Origin: Sphingosinicella microcystinivorans
GTDB lineage: Bacteria; Pseudomonadota; Alphaproteobacteria; Sphingomonadales; Sphingomonadaceae
Assembly (NCBI RefSeq): GCF_027941835.1
Contig: NZ_CP116005.1
Span: 4,417,501 to 4,481,500, forward strand
DNA length: 64,000 nt
Reading direction: 5' to 3'
Shown: one piece after another, positions 25,841-35,630 of the stretch
Layout: each line of letters begins with the position of its first letter
How positions within the stretch are numbered: position 1 is the first letter of the stretch
Notes under the pieces: generated by a model
The model's input: only the letters and a program-made list of their open reading frames with translations
The model's database searches: none
Told to the model about the DNA's origin: nothing
Made by a program: the position numbers and the translations under genes

Positions 25841-26281
25841 ATGGTCAGAAAACCATTCGCCGATTTCGATCTCGCCTTCACCGCCGGCCATCTTCTCCGC
25901 CGCTGCCACCAGCGCTCGCACGAGCTCTTCAACGAAACCATGGCGGCCTTCGGCCTCACCCGGCAGCAGACCGCGCTCCTCATCGCGCTCCTGCGCCAGC
26001 CGGGTGCGAGCGTTCAGGAGCTTGCAGACATCACCGGCACCGATCGCAACACGCTCGGCGGCATCATCACGCGCCTCGTCGCGAAAGGCCTCGTCGATCA
26101 GCGCCGCTCGGAGCGCGACGCCCGCGCCTACGAGCTTGAGATCTCGCCGCAGGGCCTCGCCATGCTGCGCGACATGGAAGCCGGCGTGAAGCTGGTGCAG
26201 GAGCAGATTCTGGCGCCGCTCGACCCCAAGGAGCGCGCCGCGTTCATCGGATACGCCCGCAAGCTCGCCGGTCTCGCCTGA
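25841..26281 (+). CDS. MarR-family transcriptional regulator
   Basis: A 146-residue protein with the MarR winged helix-turn-helix: LTRQQTALLIALLRQPGASV, then ELADITGTDRNTLGGIITRL and the wing VDQRRSERDARAYELEI. It is in the same direction as, and ten bases after, the class II aldolase gene, so it may be autoregulated with the meta operon. MarR proteins commonly sense phenolic compounds, which fits the context, but the ligand is not visible. Confidence 0.88.
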   Translation: MVRKPFADFDLAFTAGHLLRRCHQRSHELFNETMAAFGLTRQQTALLIALLRQPGASVQELADITGTDRNTLGGIITRLVAKGLVDQRRSERDARAYELEISPQGLAMLRDMEAGVKLVQEQILAPLDPKERAAFIGYARKLAGLA

Positions 26282-26287
26282 ACGTCC

Positions 26288-27058
26288 CTATACCAGCGCG
26301 GCGAACGGCGTCATCGCCTCCGCGACGCGGGCGGCCGCATCGCGCAGGCGGACGGGCACGGGGGTCCGGGAGCGGCGCGGCGGCCGGTTTCCGGAGCCGG
26401 ACACCGAAATGGCGAAGGTGACGGGCGCCGCTGCCGTCCGGACGGGAACGGCAAGGCAGGTGAGCCCGGAGACGACCTCCTCGTCGTCCACCGCATAGCC
26501 TTCTTCGCGGATGCGGTCGAAGGCCTGCCGCAGCGCCGCCGGGTCCGTGATCGTGCGCGGCGTCAGGGCGATGAACGGCCCGCTCGCCAGATATTCGGCC
26601 TGATCCTTCTCCGGCAGATGGGCGAGCAGCACCTTGCCGATGCCGGAGCAATAGGCCTCGAGCTGGATGCCTTCGCGCGTGAACAGGCCCGGCTCGCCGC
26701 CTTCCTTGATCAGATACGTCACCATGTTGTTTTCGAGGCAGCCGAGATGCGCCGTGAGCCCCGTGCGCCGCGCCAGCCCGGCGAGCACCGGCCGCGCGGC
26801 CTCCGCGGCGGCGGCGCGCGCCGAGACGCTCCCGCCGAGCGCCAGAAGCGCCGGGCCCGCGACATAGTGGCCGCGCCGTACCCGGTGCAGATAGCCGGCT
26901 TTCGCCAGCGTCGACACGAGGCGGTGCGTGGTGGCGATCGGCAGCCCGAGGTCCTGCCCGAGATCGAGCACCGACCGCGCGCCCTGATCGCGCGCGGCGG
27001 CGGCGAGCAGCGCAAGCCCGCGCTCCAGCGCAGCGACGGATGGCATTCCTTTTTTCAT
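26288..27058 (-). CDS. IclR-family transcriptional regulator
   Basis: A 256-residue regulator. The N-terminal helix-turn-helix (LDLGQDLGLPIATTHRLVSTL, shown in part) is followed by the wing GYLHRVRRGHYVAG and a C-terminal IclR effector domain with YCSGIGKVLLAHLPE. It is divergent from the hydratase/acetaldehyde dehydrogenase/aldolase operon and probably controls it. The ATG at 27058 gives the family length; a second ATG at 27046 is possible and neither has a strong ribosome site. A TTTTC-N8-GAAAA inverted repeat overlaps the start. Confidence 0.87.
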   Translation of the reverse strand: MKKGMPSVAALERGLALLAAAARDQGARSVLDLGQDLGLPIATTHRLVSTLAKAGYLHRVRRGHYVAGPALLALGGSVSARAAAAEAARPVLAGLARRTGLTAHLGCLENNMVTYLIKEGGEPGLFTREGIQLEAYCSGIGKVLLAHLPEKDQAEYLASGPFIALTPRTITDPAALRQAFDRIREEGYAVDDEEVVSGLTCLAVPVRTAAAPVTFAISVSGSGNRPPRRSRTPVPVRLRDAAARVAEAMTPFAALV

Positions 27059-27069
27059 CTGACGGAAAA
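27052..27069. promoter_or_regulatory. Inverted repeat at the IclR start, possible autoregulatory site
   Basis: TTTTCATCTGACGGAAAA has 5-bp arms separated by eight bases and overlaps the IclR start codon. It lies in the short region shared with the divergent hydratase operon. Confidence 0.35.
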
Positions 27070-27142
27070 TAGCGGCCTTGCGTTCCTGTGCGCAACCGCA
27101 GCTTGCGCCTATGGTCGGGAACAGGAAACAGGAGAGCCGACC

Positions 27143-27931
27143 TTGGGCAAGGATTTTGAAGGAGTGGCCGCGCGGCTGCGCGACGCCTATTCCGGATCGG
27201 TGCTTCCGCCGCTCCGCGACGTGCTGGAGCCGAACGACGCGGACGGCGCCTATACCGTTCAGGCGATCAACACGCGCGTCTGGAAAGCCGCGGGACGCCG
27301 CATCGTGGGCCGCAAGGTGGGGTTGACCGCGAAGGCGGTGCAGCAGCAGCTCGGCGTCGACCAACCCGATTTCGGCGTCCTGTTCGACGACATGGAGATT
27401 GCCGACGGCGGCGTGATTCCGCCCGGACGCCTCATCCAGCCGAAGGCGGAGGCGGAAGTCGCCCTGATCCTCAGCGCCGACCTCGCTGGACCCGACATAG
27501 CGCGCGCCGATGTCGAGGCGGCCGTCGCCGAAGCCGCCGCCGCCATCGAGATCGTGGACAGCCGCATCGCCGACTGGAAGATCACCTTCGCCGATACGGT
27601 CGCCGACAACGGCTCCTCGGGCATGTTCGTGCTCTCCCCGGCGCGCAAGGCTCTTACCGGGCTCGACCTGTGGACCTGCGGCATGGCGCTCGAGGTGAAC
27701 GGCGCGCTCGCCTCTCTGGGCGCGGGCTGCGCCTGTCTCGGCCATCCGCTGAACGCCGCGACATGGCTCGCGCAGACGCTCGCGGCGCGCGGCGAGCCGC
27801 TCAAGGCGGGCGACATCATTCTCACGGGCGCGCTCGGCCCGATGGTTCCCATCGGCCCCGGCGACAGCGTGCGCGCCACCATCGGCGGCCTCGGCGCCGT
27901 TTCATTCAGTTACGGAAAGGAAGGCGCATGA
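27143..27931 (+). CDS. 2-oxopent-4-enoate hydratase, second copy
   Basis: A 262-residue hydratase closely related to the one at 22237: [55 protein letters not shown] and [11 protein letters not shown] are nearly the same blocks. The start is TTG with AGGAGA nine bases upstream; no ATG fits the family start. It opens an operon whose next genes finish the pathway, so this copy makes 4-hydroxy-2-oxovalerate for the aldolase directly downstream. The stop overlaps the next ATG. Confidence 0.88.
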   Translation: MGKDFEGVAARLRDAYSGSVLPPLRDVLEPNDADGAYTVQAINTRVWKAAGRRIVGRKVGLTAKAVQQQLGVDQPDFGVLFDDMEIADGGVIPPGRLIQPKAEAEVALILSADLAGPDIARADVEAAVAEAAAAIEIVDSRIADWKITFADTVADNGSSGMFVLSPARKALTGLDLWTCGMALEVNGALASLGAGCACLGHPLNAATWLAQTLAARGEPLKAGDIILTGALGPMVPIGPGDSVRATIGGLGAVSFSYGKEGA

Positions 27932-28872
27932 GCGCGAAGGTGAAGGTCGCGATCATCGGCTCGGGCAACATCGGCACCGACCTGATGATCAAGGTGATGC
28001 GCCTGTCGGACACGCTGGAAATGGGCGCGTTCGTCGGCATAGACCCGGAATCGGACGGGTTGAAACGCGCCGGGCGCCTCGGCGTGCCGATCACCGCGGG
28101 CGGCATCGACGGCCTCATCGCCATGCCCGAGTTCGCAGACATCGCTATCGTGTTCGACGCCACCTCGGCGGGCGCACACGCGAAGCACAACGCGGTCCTG
28201 CAAGCCCACGGCAAGCGGGTGATCGACCTCACGCCCGCCGCCATCGGCCCGTTCACGATCCCGCCGGTGAACGGCGACGCCAATCTCGACGAGCGGAACG
28301 TCAACATGGTGACGTGCGGCGGTCAGGCGACGATCCCGATCGTGAACGCCGTGAACCGCGTCGCGAAGGTGCATTACGGCGAGATCGTCGCGTCGATCGC
28401 GTCCAAGTCCGCCGGACCCGGCACGCGCGCGAACATCGACGAGTTCACCGAAACCACGAGCCGCGCCATCGTCGAGGTCGGCGGCGCGACGCGCGGCAAG
28501 GCGATCATCATCCTCAATCCCGCCGAACCGCCGCTCATCATGCGCGACACGGTCTATTGCCTCGCCGAAGACGGCGACACGGCGGCGATCGAGGCCTCCG
28601 TCGAAGAGATGGTCGCCGAGGTGCAGAAATACGTGCCCGGCTACCGCATGAAGCAGAAGGTGCAGTTCGAGCACATCGGCTCCAACCGCCCCTTGCGAAT
28701 CCCGGAGATGGACGGCGAGTTCACCGGCCTCAAGGTGAGCGTGTTCCTCGAAGTCGAGGGCGCCGCCCACTACCTCCCCGCCTACGCGGGCAATCTCGAC
28801 ATCATGACCTCCGCGGCACTGAAGACCGCGGAGAAGATCGCGCTCAGGATGCGCGAAGGAGTTCCGGCATGA
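27928..28872 (+). CDS. Acetaldehyde dehydrogenase (acetylating), DmpF/MhpF type
   Basis: A 314-residue NAD/CoA-dependent enzyme. The Rossmann motif is [13 protein letters not shown] at the N-terminus and the catalytic Cys130 lies in [13 protein letters not shown]. The end of the protein ([16 protein letters not shown]) is typical. It converts the acetaldehyde channelled from the aldolase into acetyl-CoA. It is followed with an ATGA overlap by the aldolase gene, the classic DmpFG arrangement in which the two products form a channelling complex. Confidence 0.93.
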   Translation: MSAKVKVAIIGSGNIGTDLMIKVMRLSDTLEMGAFVGIDPESDGLKRAGRLGVPITAGGIDGLIAMPEFADIAIVFDATSAGAHAKHNAVLQAHGKRVIDLTPAAIGPFTIPPVNGDANLDERNVNMVTCGGQATIPIVNAVNRVAKVHYGEIVASIASKSAGPGTRANIDEFTETTSRAIVEVGGATRGKAIIILNPAEPPLIMRDTVYCLAEDGDTAAIEASVEEMVAEVQKYVPGYRMKQKVQFEHIGSNRPLRIPEMDGEFTGLKVSVFLEVEGAAHYLPAYAGNLDIMTSAALKTAEKIALRMREGVPA

Positions 28873-29900
28873 CCCTCGATCCCACCCGCGACAAGCTCTA
28901 CATCCAGGACGTGACGCTGCGCGACGGTATGCACGCCATCCGCCACCAGTACGGCCTCGACCATGTGCAGGCGATCGCGAAGGCGCTCGACCGCGCGAAG
29001 GTGGACGCCATCGAGGTCGCGCACGGCGACGGGCTTTCGGGCAGCTCGTTCAACTACGGCTTCGGCGCGCATACCGACTGGGACTGGATCGGCGCCGTCG
29101 CCGAGGTTCTGGAGCACAGCGTGCTGACGACGCTTCTGCTGCCCGGCATCGGCACGATCCACGACCTGAAGCACGCCTACGATCTCGGCGTGCGCTCGGT
29201 GCGCGTCGCGACGCACTGCACCGAGGCGGACGTCGCCAAGCAGCACATCGAGTATGCGCGCGGGCTCGGCATGGACGTCTCCGGCTTCCTGATGATGAGC
29301 CATATGTCCGAACCCGAGCCCCTCGCACAGCAGGCGAAGCTGATGGAGGACTACGGCGCGCACTGCGTCTACGTCACCGACAGCGGCGGCGCGCTGACGA
29401 TGGATCAGTATGCCGCGCGTCTTCAGGCCTACGACCGCGTGCTGAAGCCGGAGACGCAGCGCGGCGTCCACGCGCACCACAACCTGTCGCTCGGCGTTGC
29501 CAACTCGATCGTCGCCGTGCAGAACGGCGCGGTGCGCGTCGATGCGAGCCTCGCGGGCATGGGCGCGGGCGCGGGCAACGCGCCGCTCGAAGTGTTCATC
29601 GCCGCCGCCGACGTCTACGGCTGGAACCACGGCTGCGATCTCTACGCGCTGATGGACGCCGCCGAGGATCTCGTCCGCCCCTTGCAGGACCGCCCCGTGC
29701 GCGTCGACCGCGAGACGCTGACCCTCGGCTACGCGGGCGTCTATTCGAGCTTCCTGCGCCACGCCGAAAGGGCTGCCGCCGAATACGGCCTCGACACGCG
29801 CGCGATCCTCGTCGAGCTTGGCCGCCGCAAGATGGTCGGCGGTCAGGAGGATATGATCGTCGACGTCGCGCTCGACATGCTCAAGGAAAGCGCCGCCTAG
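28869..29900 (+). CDS. 4-hydroxy-2-oxovalerate aldolase, DmpG/MhpE type
   Basis: A 343-residue TIM-barrel aldolase of the HMGL-like family. It has the start [17 protein letters not shown] with the metal/substrate Arg-Asp pair, the [12 protein letters not shown] segment, the [13 protein letters not shown] metal-binding His pair and the [10 protein letters not shown] loop. It cleaves 4-hydroxy-2-oxovalerate to pyruvate and acetaldehyde. The stop codon overlaps the stop of the minus-strand AcuI gene in a shared CTAG, leaving no room for a separate terminator. Confidence 0.93.
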   Translation: MTLDPTRDKLYIQDVTLRDGMHAIRHQYGLDHVQAIAKALDRAKVDAIEVAHGDGLSGSSFNYGFGAHTDWDWIGAVAEVLEHSVLTTLLLPGIGTIHDLKHAYDLGVRSVRVATHCTEADVAKQHIEYARGLGMDVSGFLMMSHMSEPEPLAQQAKLMEDYGAHCVYVTDSGGALTMDQYAARLQAYDRVLKPETQRGVHAHHNLSLGVANSIVAVQNGAVRVDASLAGMGAGAGNAPLEVFIAAADVYGWNHGCDLYALMDAAEDLVRPLQDRPVRVDRETLTLGYAGVYSSFLRHAERAAAEYGLDTRAILVELGRRKMVGGQEDMIVDVALDMLKESAA

Positions 29901-30874
29901 ATCGCGACGACGATGCGCCCGCGCACCTTGCCCTGAAGGATGTCGCCCGCCGCAGGGATGACATCTTCGAGCGCGATCTCACGGATCATGCTTTCGAGCT
30001 TCGCGGGATCGAGGTCGCGGGCGAGGCGGCTCCATGCCTCCTCCCGGTCCGCGCGCGGCGCCATGACGCTGTCGACGCCCGACAGCGTCACGTTGCGCAG
30101 GATGAACGGATAGAGCGTCGCCGGAAGGTCGATGCCCTGTGCAAGGCCGGTCGCCGCGACGATGCCGCCGTAGCGGGTCTGCGCGCAGACGTTGACGAGC
30201 GTGTGGCTGCCCACGGTGTCGATCGCCCCGGCCCAGCGTTCCGCCTGCATCGGCGCGCCCGGCTCGGCGAGCGTATTGCGGTCGATGATCTCGGCCGCGC
30301 CGAGCGCCTTCAGATAGTCGGCGCCTTCCGGCCTGCCGGTGGACGCCGCGACCCGGTAGCCGAGTTTCGAAAGCACCGCGATGGCGACGCTGCCGACGCC
30401 GCCGCTCGCGCCCGTCACGATGACCTCGCCGTCACCCGGTTTGACGCCGAGCTTTTCCAGCCGGAGCACGCAGAGCATGGCGGCGTACCCCGCCGTGCCG
30501 ATCGCCATCGCCTGCCGCGTCGTGAAGGCGTCCGGCAAGCGGACGAGCCAGTCCCCGTTCACACGCGCCTTGCCCGCAAGCCCGCCCCAATGCCGCTCGC
30601 CGACGCCCCAGCCGTTCAGCACCACGCGGTCGCCCGGCTTCCAGTCCGGATGGTCGCTCGCCTCGACGACACCGGCGAAGTCGATGCCCGGCACCATCGG
30701 GAAGCTCTGGATGAGCGGGATCGCGCCGGTGATGGCGAGCCCGTCCTTGAAGTTCACCGTGGAATATTCGACGCGGACGGTGACGTCGCCCGCGGGCAGG
30801 TCGCCGTCCTCCAGCGTGGCGATGCGCGCGGACTGTCCGCTTTCGCCCTTGTCGATGATGATGGCCCTGAACAT
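29897..30874 (-). CDS. MDR-family NADPH oxidoreductase, AcuI/YhdH type
   Basis: A 325-residue zinc-free medium-chain reductase. Family blocks are [34 protein letters not shown], the nucleotide-binding [12 protein letters not shown] and ATGLAQG. AcuI reduces acrylyl-CoA to propionyl-CoA; relatives act on other enones or enoyl-CoAs. It appears to be the last gene of the minus-strand operon that begins with the acyl-CoA dehydrogenase at 40979, so a role in saturating an unsaturated CoA intermediate is plausible but inferred. Confidence 0.85.
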   Translation of the reverse strand: MFRAIIIDKGESGQSARIATLEDGDLPAGDVTVRVEYSTVNFKDGLAITGAIPLIQSFPMVPGIDFAGVVEASDHPDWKPGDRVVLNGWGVGERHWGGLAGKARVNGDWLVRLPDAFTTRQAMAIGTAGYAAMLCVLRLEKLGVKPGDGEVIVTGASGGVGSVAIAVLSKLGYRVAASTGRPEGADYLKALGAAEIIDRNTLAEPGAPMQAERWAGAIDTVGSHTLVNVCAQTRYGGIVAATGLAQGIDLPATLYPFILRNVTLSGVDSVMAPRADREEAWSRLARDLDPAKLESMIREIALEDVIPAAGDILQGKVRGRIVVAI

Positions 30875-30886
30875 GCGGCGAAGCTC

Positions 30887-31660
30887 CTATGATTTCCGGA
30901 AGCGGTCGGCGAGCGCGCGGCCGTTCAGCAGGCCCCACGGGATCAGGAGTCCCGTCTTCGCCTTGTAGTCCGCCCAGCCGGGATGGCGGGAGATGGCGTG
31001 GTCCTTCTGGTACATGCGCGGCAGGAAGGTGGAGACGGTCGCGTAGATCACGATCGCCCACGCGATCCAGTGCTGCGCGAGCAGCGCATAGGCCGAATAG
31101 ATCATGATCTCGCCGAGATAATTGGGGTTGCGCGTGTAGGCGTAGAGCCCGCCGGTGAAGAGGCCCGAGCGGTACTTCAGCGTGAAGTGCCGCTGGCCAT
31201 CGGCGGCGATCATGGTGACGACGCCGAGCGTGTGGAGCGCGATGGCCGCGGCGAGCAGCGGTCCCGACGGGTCGACGTGCCGCGACAGGAACAGCCACGG
31301 GATCAGCCAGTACCACGCGACCAGCATCACGTACATGTTGACCGCGCCCCACCACGCCGTCGTGCGGTCGAGCTGGTGATCGCGGAAGCCGAGGTCCTTG
31401 ATCAGCCAGCAGTAGCCGTAGCAGCCGTGCAGCGCGAGATAGACCCACGCCGCGTCGCTGAAATTGTCCGTCGCGCGCATCATCGCGAAGATGATGAACA
31501 CGGTGAAGATCTTGTGCAGGTTCACCGCCGTGGCGACCTTGATGCGCGGGCTGCCCTTCGCCTCGAAGATCAGGTTCGCGTGGATCCACAGCATGAAACG
31601 TGCCCATGCCGGTACGGGCTCCCGATCCGTCCCGGTTCCGCCGATTGCCGTGCTCGCCAT
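30887..31660 (-). CDS. Membrane protein, isoprenylcysteine methyltransferase/DUF1295-like
   Basis: A 257-residue membrane protein with several hydrophobic helices and the C-terminal pattern GGLYAYTRNPNYLGEIMIY, followed by DYKAKTG near the end. The RNPNYLGE element is the conserved motif of the ICMT / steroid-5-alpha-reductase-like superfamily, where it takes part in cofactor binding. The exact reaction (methyl transfer or reduction) cannot be told. GGAGGG precedes the ATG at 31660. The gene lies 12 bases from its neighbour on each side in the operon. Confidence 0.75.
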   Translation of the reverse strand: MASTAIGGTGTDREPVPAWARFMLWIHANLIFEAKGSPRIKVATAVNLHKIFTVFIIFAMMRATDNFSDAAWVYLALHGCYGYCWLIKDLGFRDHQLDRTTAWWGAVNMYVMLVAWYWLIPWLFLSRHVDPSGPLLAAAIALHTLGVVTMIAADGQRHFTLKYRSGLFTGGLYAYTRNPNYLGEIMIYSAYALLAQHWIAWAIVIYATVSTFLPRMYQKDHAISRHPGWADYKAKTGLLIPWGLLNGRALADRFRKS

Positions 31661-31671
31661 GATGCCCTCCC

Positions 31672-32139
31672 TCAGAGTATCTCGTAGGTGCGGTACTGCA
31701 CGCCGCCGTTCCCCGTGCTGCCCAGCCCCACCGCGCAGATGCCGTTCAGCCACGCATAGGCGGGGCTGCCGGTTTCGAAGACGACGAGCGTGCGGAAATA
31801 ATAACGCGACGGGTCGACAGGCGCCGCGCTCGCCACGTCCAGCACAGCGGGCAGAAGCGCCGGATCGGCGACGAGGCGCCCCGTGTAGGTGACGTAGACG
31901 AGCGCGCCGTCGTCGGTTTCCACCGCGGCGCGCACGTCGAGCGCGATCGAGCCGTCGCCGCGCACCAGCGCCCAGTCGCCGCCGGGCGGCACGAAGCGGC
32001 CGCTGATGCGCTCGCCCTTCAGCGTGCCGCCGCCGATCGGGAAGATGGCGCGCTGGCCGCTGGGCGTCGCGCCGATGGTGATGGGCGCGGTGAGCGCGAT
32101 GTCCGCGTCGTAGAGGTGCCGGTATCGAAGGTCGCTCAT
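31672..32139 (-). CDS. DUF3237 family protein
   Basis: A 155-residue protein matching DUF3237: GQRAIFPIGGGTLKGERISG at the N-terminal half, DWALVRGDGSIALDVRAAVE, then YVTYTGRL and a C-terminal YAWLNGICAVGLG. The family forms small beta-barrels and is frequent in terpenoid, steroid and aromatic catabolic operons; no reaction is assigned. The start overlaps the stop of the SDR gene (ATGA). Confidence 0.85.
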   Translation of the reverse strand: MSDLRYRHLYDADIALTAPITIGATPSGQRAIFPIGGGTLKGERISGRFVPPGGDWALVRGDGSIALDVRAAVETDDGALVYVTYTGRLVADPALLPAVLDVASAAPVDPSRYYFRTLVVFETGSPAYAWLNGICAVGLGSTGNGGVQYRTYEIL

Positions 32140-32909
32140 GCCGCCGTATAGCCTCCGTCCACGATGAGTTCGCTTCCCGTCATGTACCGCGCATCGTCGC
32201 TGGCGAGAAACAGGATCGGCCCCGCGATTTCGTCAGGTGTCGCGAAGCGCCCGACCGGGATGCGCGCCAGCGTCTCCGCCGCGAAGGCCGTGCCCGCGTC
32301 CGCCGCCATCGTGCCGATCGCCTCGGAGACCAGCAGCGTGTCGGTGTAGCCGGGGTGCATGGAATTGACGCGGATCGGGTAGCCCTGCCGCGCGCAGTGC
32401 AGCGCCGCGTTGCGCGTCAGCAGCTTCACCGCGCCCTTCGAGGCGTTGTACGCGGCCAGAAGCGGCTCGCCGACATTGCCCGCGATGGAGGCGACGTTGA
32501 CGATGGCCCCGCCCCTCTCCTTCATCGCGCCGATCGCGGCCTTGGTGCCGAGGAAAACGCCCTCCACGTTCACCGCCATCGTGAGCCGCCAGTCATCGAG
32601 CGTCGTGTCCTCCACCGATGCGATGCGCGCGATCCCGGCGTTGTTCACCAGGACGTCGAGCCGGCCGTGACGCGCGAGCACATCGCCGATCAGCCGCTTC
32701 CAGCCCGCCTCGCTGGTCACGTCCTGCACGGCGGCCTCGACGGCAAGCCCCTCGCCGGAGAGGCGCGCGGCCTCGGCCTCCACCTCCCCCGACCGGACAT
32801 CGGTGATCACCACCGCCGCGCCCTCGCGCGCGAAGCGTTCCGCGGAGGCGAGGCCGATGCCCCGCGCCCCGCCGGTGACGACGACGACCCTGCCTTCGAA
32901 ACGCCGCAT
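32136..32909 (-). CDS. SDR-family oxidoreductase
   Basis: A 257-residue classical short-chain dehydrogenase: cofactor motif TGGARGIG, DVLVNNAGIA, catalytic Ser in VASIAG, and the active-site YNASKGAV (YxxxK). The C-terminus MTGSELIVDGGYTAA is typical. Asp in the VVITDV strand suggests NAD(H) preference. It lies 14 bases after the TBDR gene and is translationally coupled to DUF3237. It would oxidise a hydroxyl of the pathway substrate; which one is unknown. Confidence 0.9.
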   Translation of the reverse strand: MRRFEGRVVVVTGGARGIGLASAERFAREGAAVVITDVRSGEVEAEAARLSGEGLAVEAAVQDVTSEAGWKRLIGDVLARHGRLDVLVNNAGIARIASVEDTTLDDWRLTMAVNVEGVFLGTKAAIGAMKERGGAIVNVASIAGNVGEPLLAAYNASKGAVKLLTRNAALHCARQGYPIRVNSMHPGYTDTLLVSEAIGTMAADAGTAFAAETLARIPVGRFATPDEIAGPILFLASDDARYMTGSELIVDGGYTAA

Positions 32910-32923
32910 GACCGCCTCCCGCC

Positions 32924-35503
32924 TCAGAACCGCGCCGTCACTTCGACGCCGTAGGTGCGCGGCGACGCGCGGTTCAGGTAATCGAGGCCGAACACGTCGA
33001 TGTTGAGCCCGTAGGTGTAGTAGAACTTGTTGGTGAGGTTCTTGCCCCAGACGCTGATCGAGACATTGTCCATGTCGTAGGTGAGGCGGCTGTTGAACAG
33101 CCAGTAGCCGGGATTGCCGCAGGCGATGGCCGGGCCCGCCTGCCGGATGTTGAAGCCGGGCGCCGGCGCGTCGCACGGCGACTGGCCGTAATCCTTGAAC
33201 GGGTCGAAATAATATTTGCCCATGTAGGAGGTGTCGCCGCGCAGCGTCAGCGTGCCGTTGCCGATCTCCGCCACGTCCCAGTCGAAGCCCGCCGAGAACG
33301 TGATCTCCGGCGCGTTCGGGAACGGGTTGCCGTTGACGTTGCGCGTCGGGCTGCTCGGGTCGGTCGGATCGAGCGTATTGCCCTTGTACTTGCTGTTGAG
33401 GAGGCCGAGCGAGGCGTCGAAGCGCAGGTTGCCCAGCGCCTGCCACGCCAGCTCCGCCTCGCCGCCGTAGAGGCGCCCGTTGGCGCTGCGCGTGAAGGTG
33501 GTGGCGCCGATCACCTGCGTCACCTGGTGGTTCGAGTAATCGTAGTAGAAGCCCGCGAGGTTGAGCTGCACGCTGCGGTCGAACAGGCGGGTCTTCAGGC
33601 CGCCTTCGTAGGCGTTCACCTTCTCGGGCTGGATGTAATAGACTTGGTTTGTGCCCTGATAGGCGAGGCCGTTGAAGCTGCCGCTCCGGTAGCCGCGGCT
33701 GTAGTTCACATAGCCCATGATGTCGTCGGTGAAATCGTAGCTGACGTTGATGCGCCCCGTCAGGCGGTTCGCCTTCTCGCGCTGGCTCACCGCGGGCAGG
33801 TTCGGGTTGTACGGGAAGCTGTAGGGGATCGTGCTGGCGACGATGGTGTTGCCGCCGAGATCGTAGAGGATGGTGCGGCCGTTCGAGTATTTCACCTTGT
33901 CCATCGTGTAGCGAAGGCCGACGCTGATGTTGAGCCGGTCGGTCACGTCGAAGCTGACATCGCCGTAGATCGCCTTCGAGGGCCGCGTGATCGTGTAGTA
34001 TTGATCGCCGAGGATCGGGCTGAACGGCGGCGCGCCCGCCGCGCGGCACGCCGCCGAGAAGGCGCCGCCGAAGCCGCCGCCGCCGCTGTTGTCGATGGCG
34101 ATGTCGGTGAGCAGCGCGACGAGCGAGCGCGCGTCGAGGAAGCCGTTCGGATTCACCGTGACCGGCGCGCAGAAGCCCGGGTCCTCGGGCGTCAGCGTCG
34201 GGTCGAGCGCGAACCCCGGCAGGATGCCGATCGAATCCGGCGTCGCGATCGCCGGGTTACTGTAGGTGTCGGGGAGCCCCGCGCCGAGCAGCAGCGGCCG
34301 CAGCACGCCGAAGAAGTCGATCTCGTTGTGCGTATCCACCTTGTCGCGGCCGTAATAGAGACCCGCGATCACGTTGATGCGGTCCCCGTCGTAGGTCAGG
34401 CGGAGATCCTGGTTGAAGTTCTCGCTCTGCGAATTGTAGCGCAGCGAGCAGACGTCGTTCGGCGAGCCGTCGCAGTCGAACGGCGAGTTCCGGTACTTGC
34501 CCTTGTCGTAGCCGGTGATCGAGGTGAGCGTCAGCGTGTCGCTGACGTCGTAGGCGATGGTGAGCGCGACGCCCTTCGAGGAGCTGTAGTATTTGCCGCC
34601 GGCGTCGGAGGCGACCTCGTTGCGCCCCAGCAGCCGCCCGCCGAGCGCCGCCTGCGGGTCGTAGCGCGAATAGCCGAGCGCGTCCCGGCCGCCGCTCAGC
34701 TGGCCTTCCGAATAGGCGATCGCCGCCCACGGATCGTCCTTCGAGGCGTAGCCCTTCACGGTGATGTCGAGCGCGTCGGTCGGCTTGAAGCGCACGGTGA
34801 TGCGGCCCGCGATCGAGTCCGTGGTGGCGACGTCGCGGTTCTGGATCGGGTTGAACATGAAGCCGTCGCCCTTGGAGCGGGTCCCGGCGACGCGGATGCC
34901 GAGCACGTCGGGAACCAGCGTCGCCTCGAACGCGGCTTCGGCGGTCTTGGTGTCGTAATTGCCGTAGCCGAGCGTCAGATGGCCGTCCATGCCGTCGAGA
35001 TCGGGGCGCTTGGTGAAGAAGCTGATCGCGCCGCCCGTGGTGTTGCGGCCGTAGAGCGTGCCCTGCGGCCCGCGCAGCACCTCGACGCGGTCGAGATCGT
35101 AGAGTTGCTGGCCGTGGCTGGCGCGGAAGCTCTGGTAGACCTCGTCCACGTAGACGCCCACCGGCGATGCGGTGGAAGCGGTGAATTCGTTCGCCACCGA
35201 GATGCCGCGCAGCGAGAAGTTCGGCTGCGTCTTGCCGTAGGGCGTCGTCACCTGAAGGTTGGGCATCGTGCCCATCAGGTCCGAGGTCTCCGAGATGCCG
35301 CGCGCGGCGAGATCGTCGCCGGTGAGCGCCGAGACGGCGACCGGCACGTCCTGAAGGTTCTGGCTGCGCTTCTGCGCGGTGACGACGATCTCCTCGAGAC
35401 CGCTCGTCACGTCGGTCGCCGTGTCCTGCGCCAGCGCGGGCGCGGCCATCGCGGTCGAAAGCAGTAGCGCGATCAGCTGCGTCGTTTGCGTTTTCCTGTC
35501 CAT
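32924..35503 (-). CDS. TonB-dependent receptor (859 residues)
   Basis: An outer-membrane receptor with a signal peptide ending near ALAQD. It has the TonB-box-like EEIVVTAQKRSQNLQDVP, and plug blocks FSLRGISVANEF, GVYVDEVYQSF, DRVEVLRGPQGTLYGRNT and GGAISFFTKRP. The barrel ends in VEVTARF with C-terminal Phe. This VTAQKR...VYVDEVY subtype dominates sphingomonad genomes and is associated with uptake of non-iron organic substrates. It lies inside the AraC-flanked CoA-dependent catabolic operon, which suggests the receptor takes up that pathway's substrate. Confidence 0.93.
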   Translation of the reverse strand: MDRKTQTTQLIALLLSTAMAAPALAQDTATDVTSGLEEIVVTAQKRSQNLQDVPVAVSALTGDDLAARGISETSDLMGTMPNLQVTTPYGKTQPNFSLRGISVANEFTASTASPVGVYVDEVYQSFRASHGQQLYDLDRVEVLRGPQGTLYGRNTTGGAISFFTKRPDLDGMDGHLTLGYGNYDTKTAEAAFEATLVPDVLGIRVAGTRSKGDGFMFNPIQNRDVATTDSIAGRITVRFKPTDALDITVKGYASKDDPWAAIAYSEGQLSGGRDALGYSRYDPQAALGGRLLGRNEVASDAGGKYYSSSKGVALTIAYDVSDTLTLTSITGYDKGKYRNSPFDCDGSPNDVCSLRYNSQSENFNQDLRLTYDGDRINVIAGLYYGRDKVDTHNEIDFFGVLRPLLLGAGLPDTYSNPAIATPDSIGILPGFALDPTLTPEDPGFCAPVTVNPNGFLDARSLVALLTDIAIDNSGGGGFGGAFSAACRAAGAPPFSPILGDQYYTITRPSKAIYGDVSFDVTDRLNISVGLRYTMDKVKYSNGRTILYDLGGNTIVASTIPYSFPYNPNLPAVSQREKANRLTGRINVSYDFTDDIMGYVNYSRGYRSGSFNGLAYQGTNQVYYIQPEKVNAYEGGLKTRLFDRSVQLNLAGFYYDYSNHQVTQVIGATTFTRSANGRLYGGEAELAWQALGNLRFDASLGLLNSKYKGNTLDPTDPSSPTRNVNGNPFPNAPEITFSAGFDWDVAEIGNGTLTLRGDTSYMGKYYFDPFKDYGQSPCDAPAPGFNIRQAGPAIACGNPGYWLFNSRLTYDMDNVSISVWGKNLTNKFYYTYGLNIDVFGLDYLNRASPRTYGVEVTARF

Positions 35504-35595
35504 GTGATCCTTCCCCTATGATCGTTCGTGCGGACAAAACCTCCCTGCTCCCGCCGGGAGGCATCCGGCGGGTCGCATGGTCTCGATTGGTCGTT

Positions 35596-35609
35596 GGGGC
35601 TTCAGCCCC
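35596..35609 (-). terminator. Small hairpin after the saccharopine-dehydrogenase-like gene
   Basis: GGGGC-TTCA-GCCCC, a 5-bp GC stem in the 127-base gap before the TBDR. It may only attenuate transcription, as there is no T-tract. Confidence 0.25.
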
Positions 35610-35630
35610 GCGCGTTATCGCGCCCTGCGA

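Noticed and set aside
32910-34049. N-terminal extension of the SDR into the TBDR gene
   Set aside because: It is a shifted-frame read of the receptor; the SDR starts naturally at 32909 with its TGGARGIG motif near the N-terminus.
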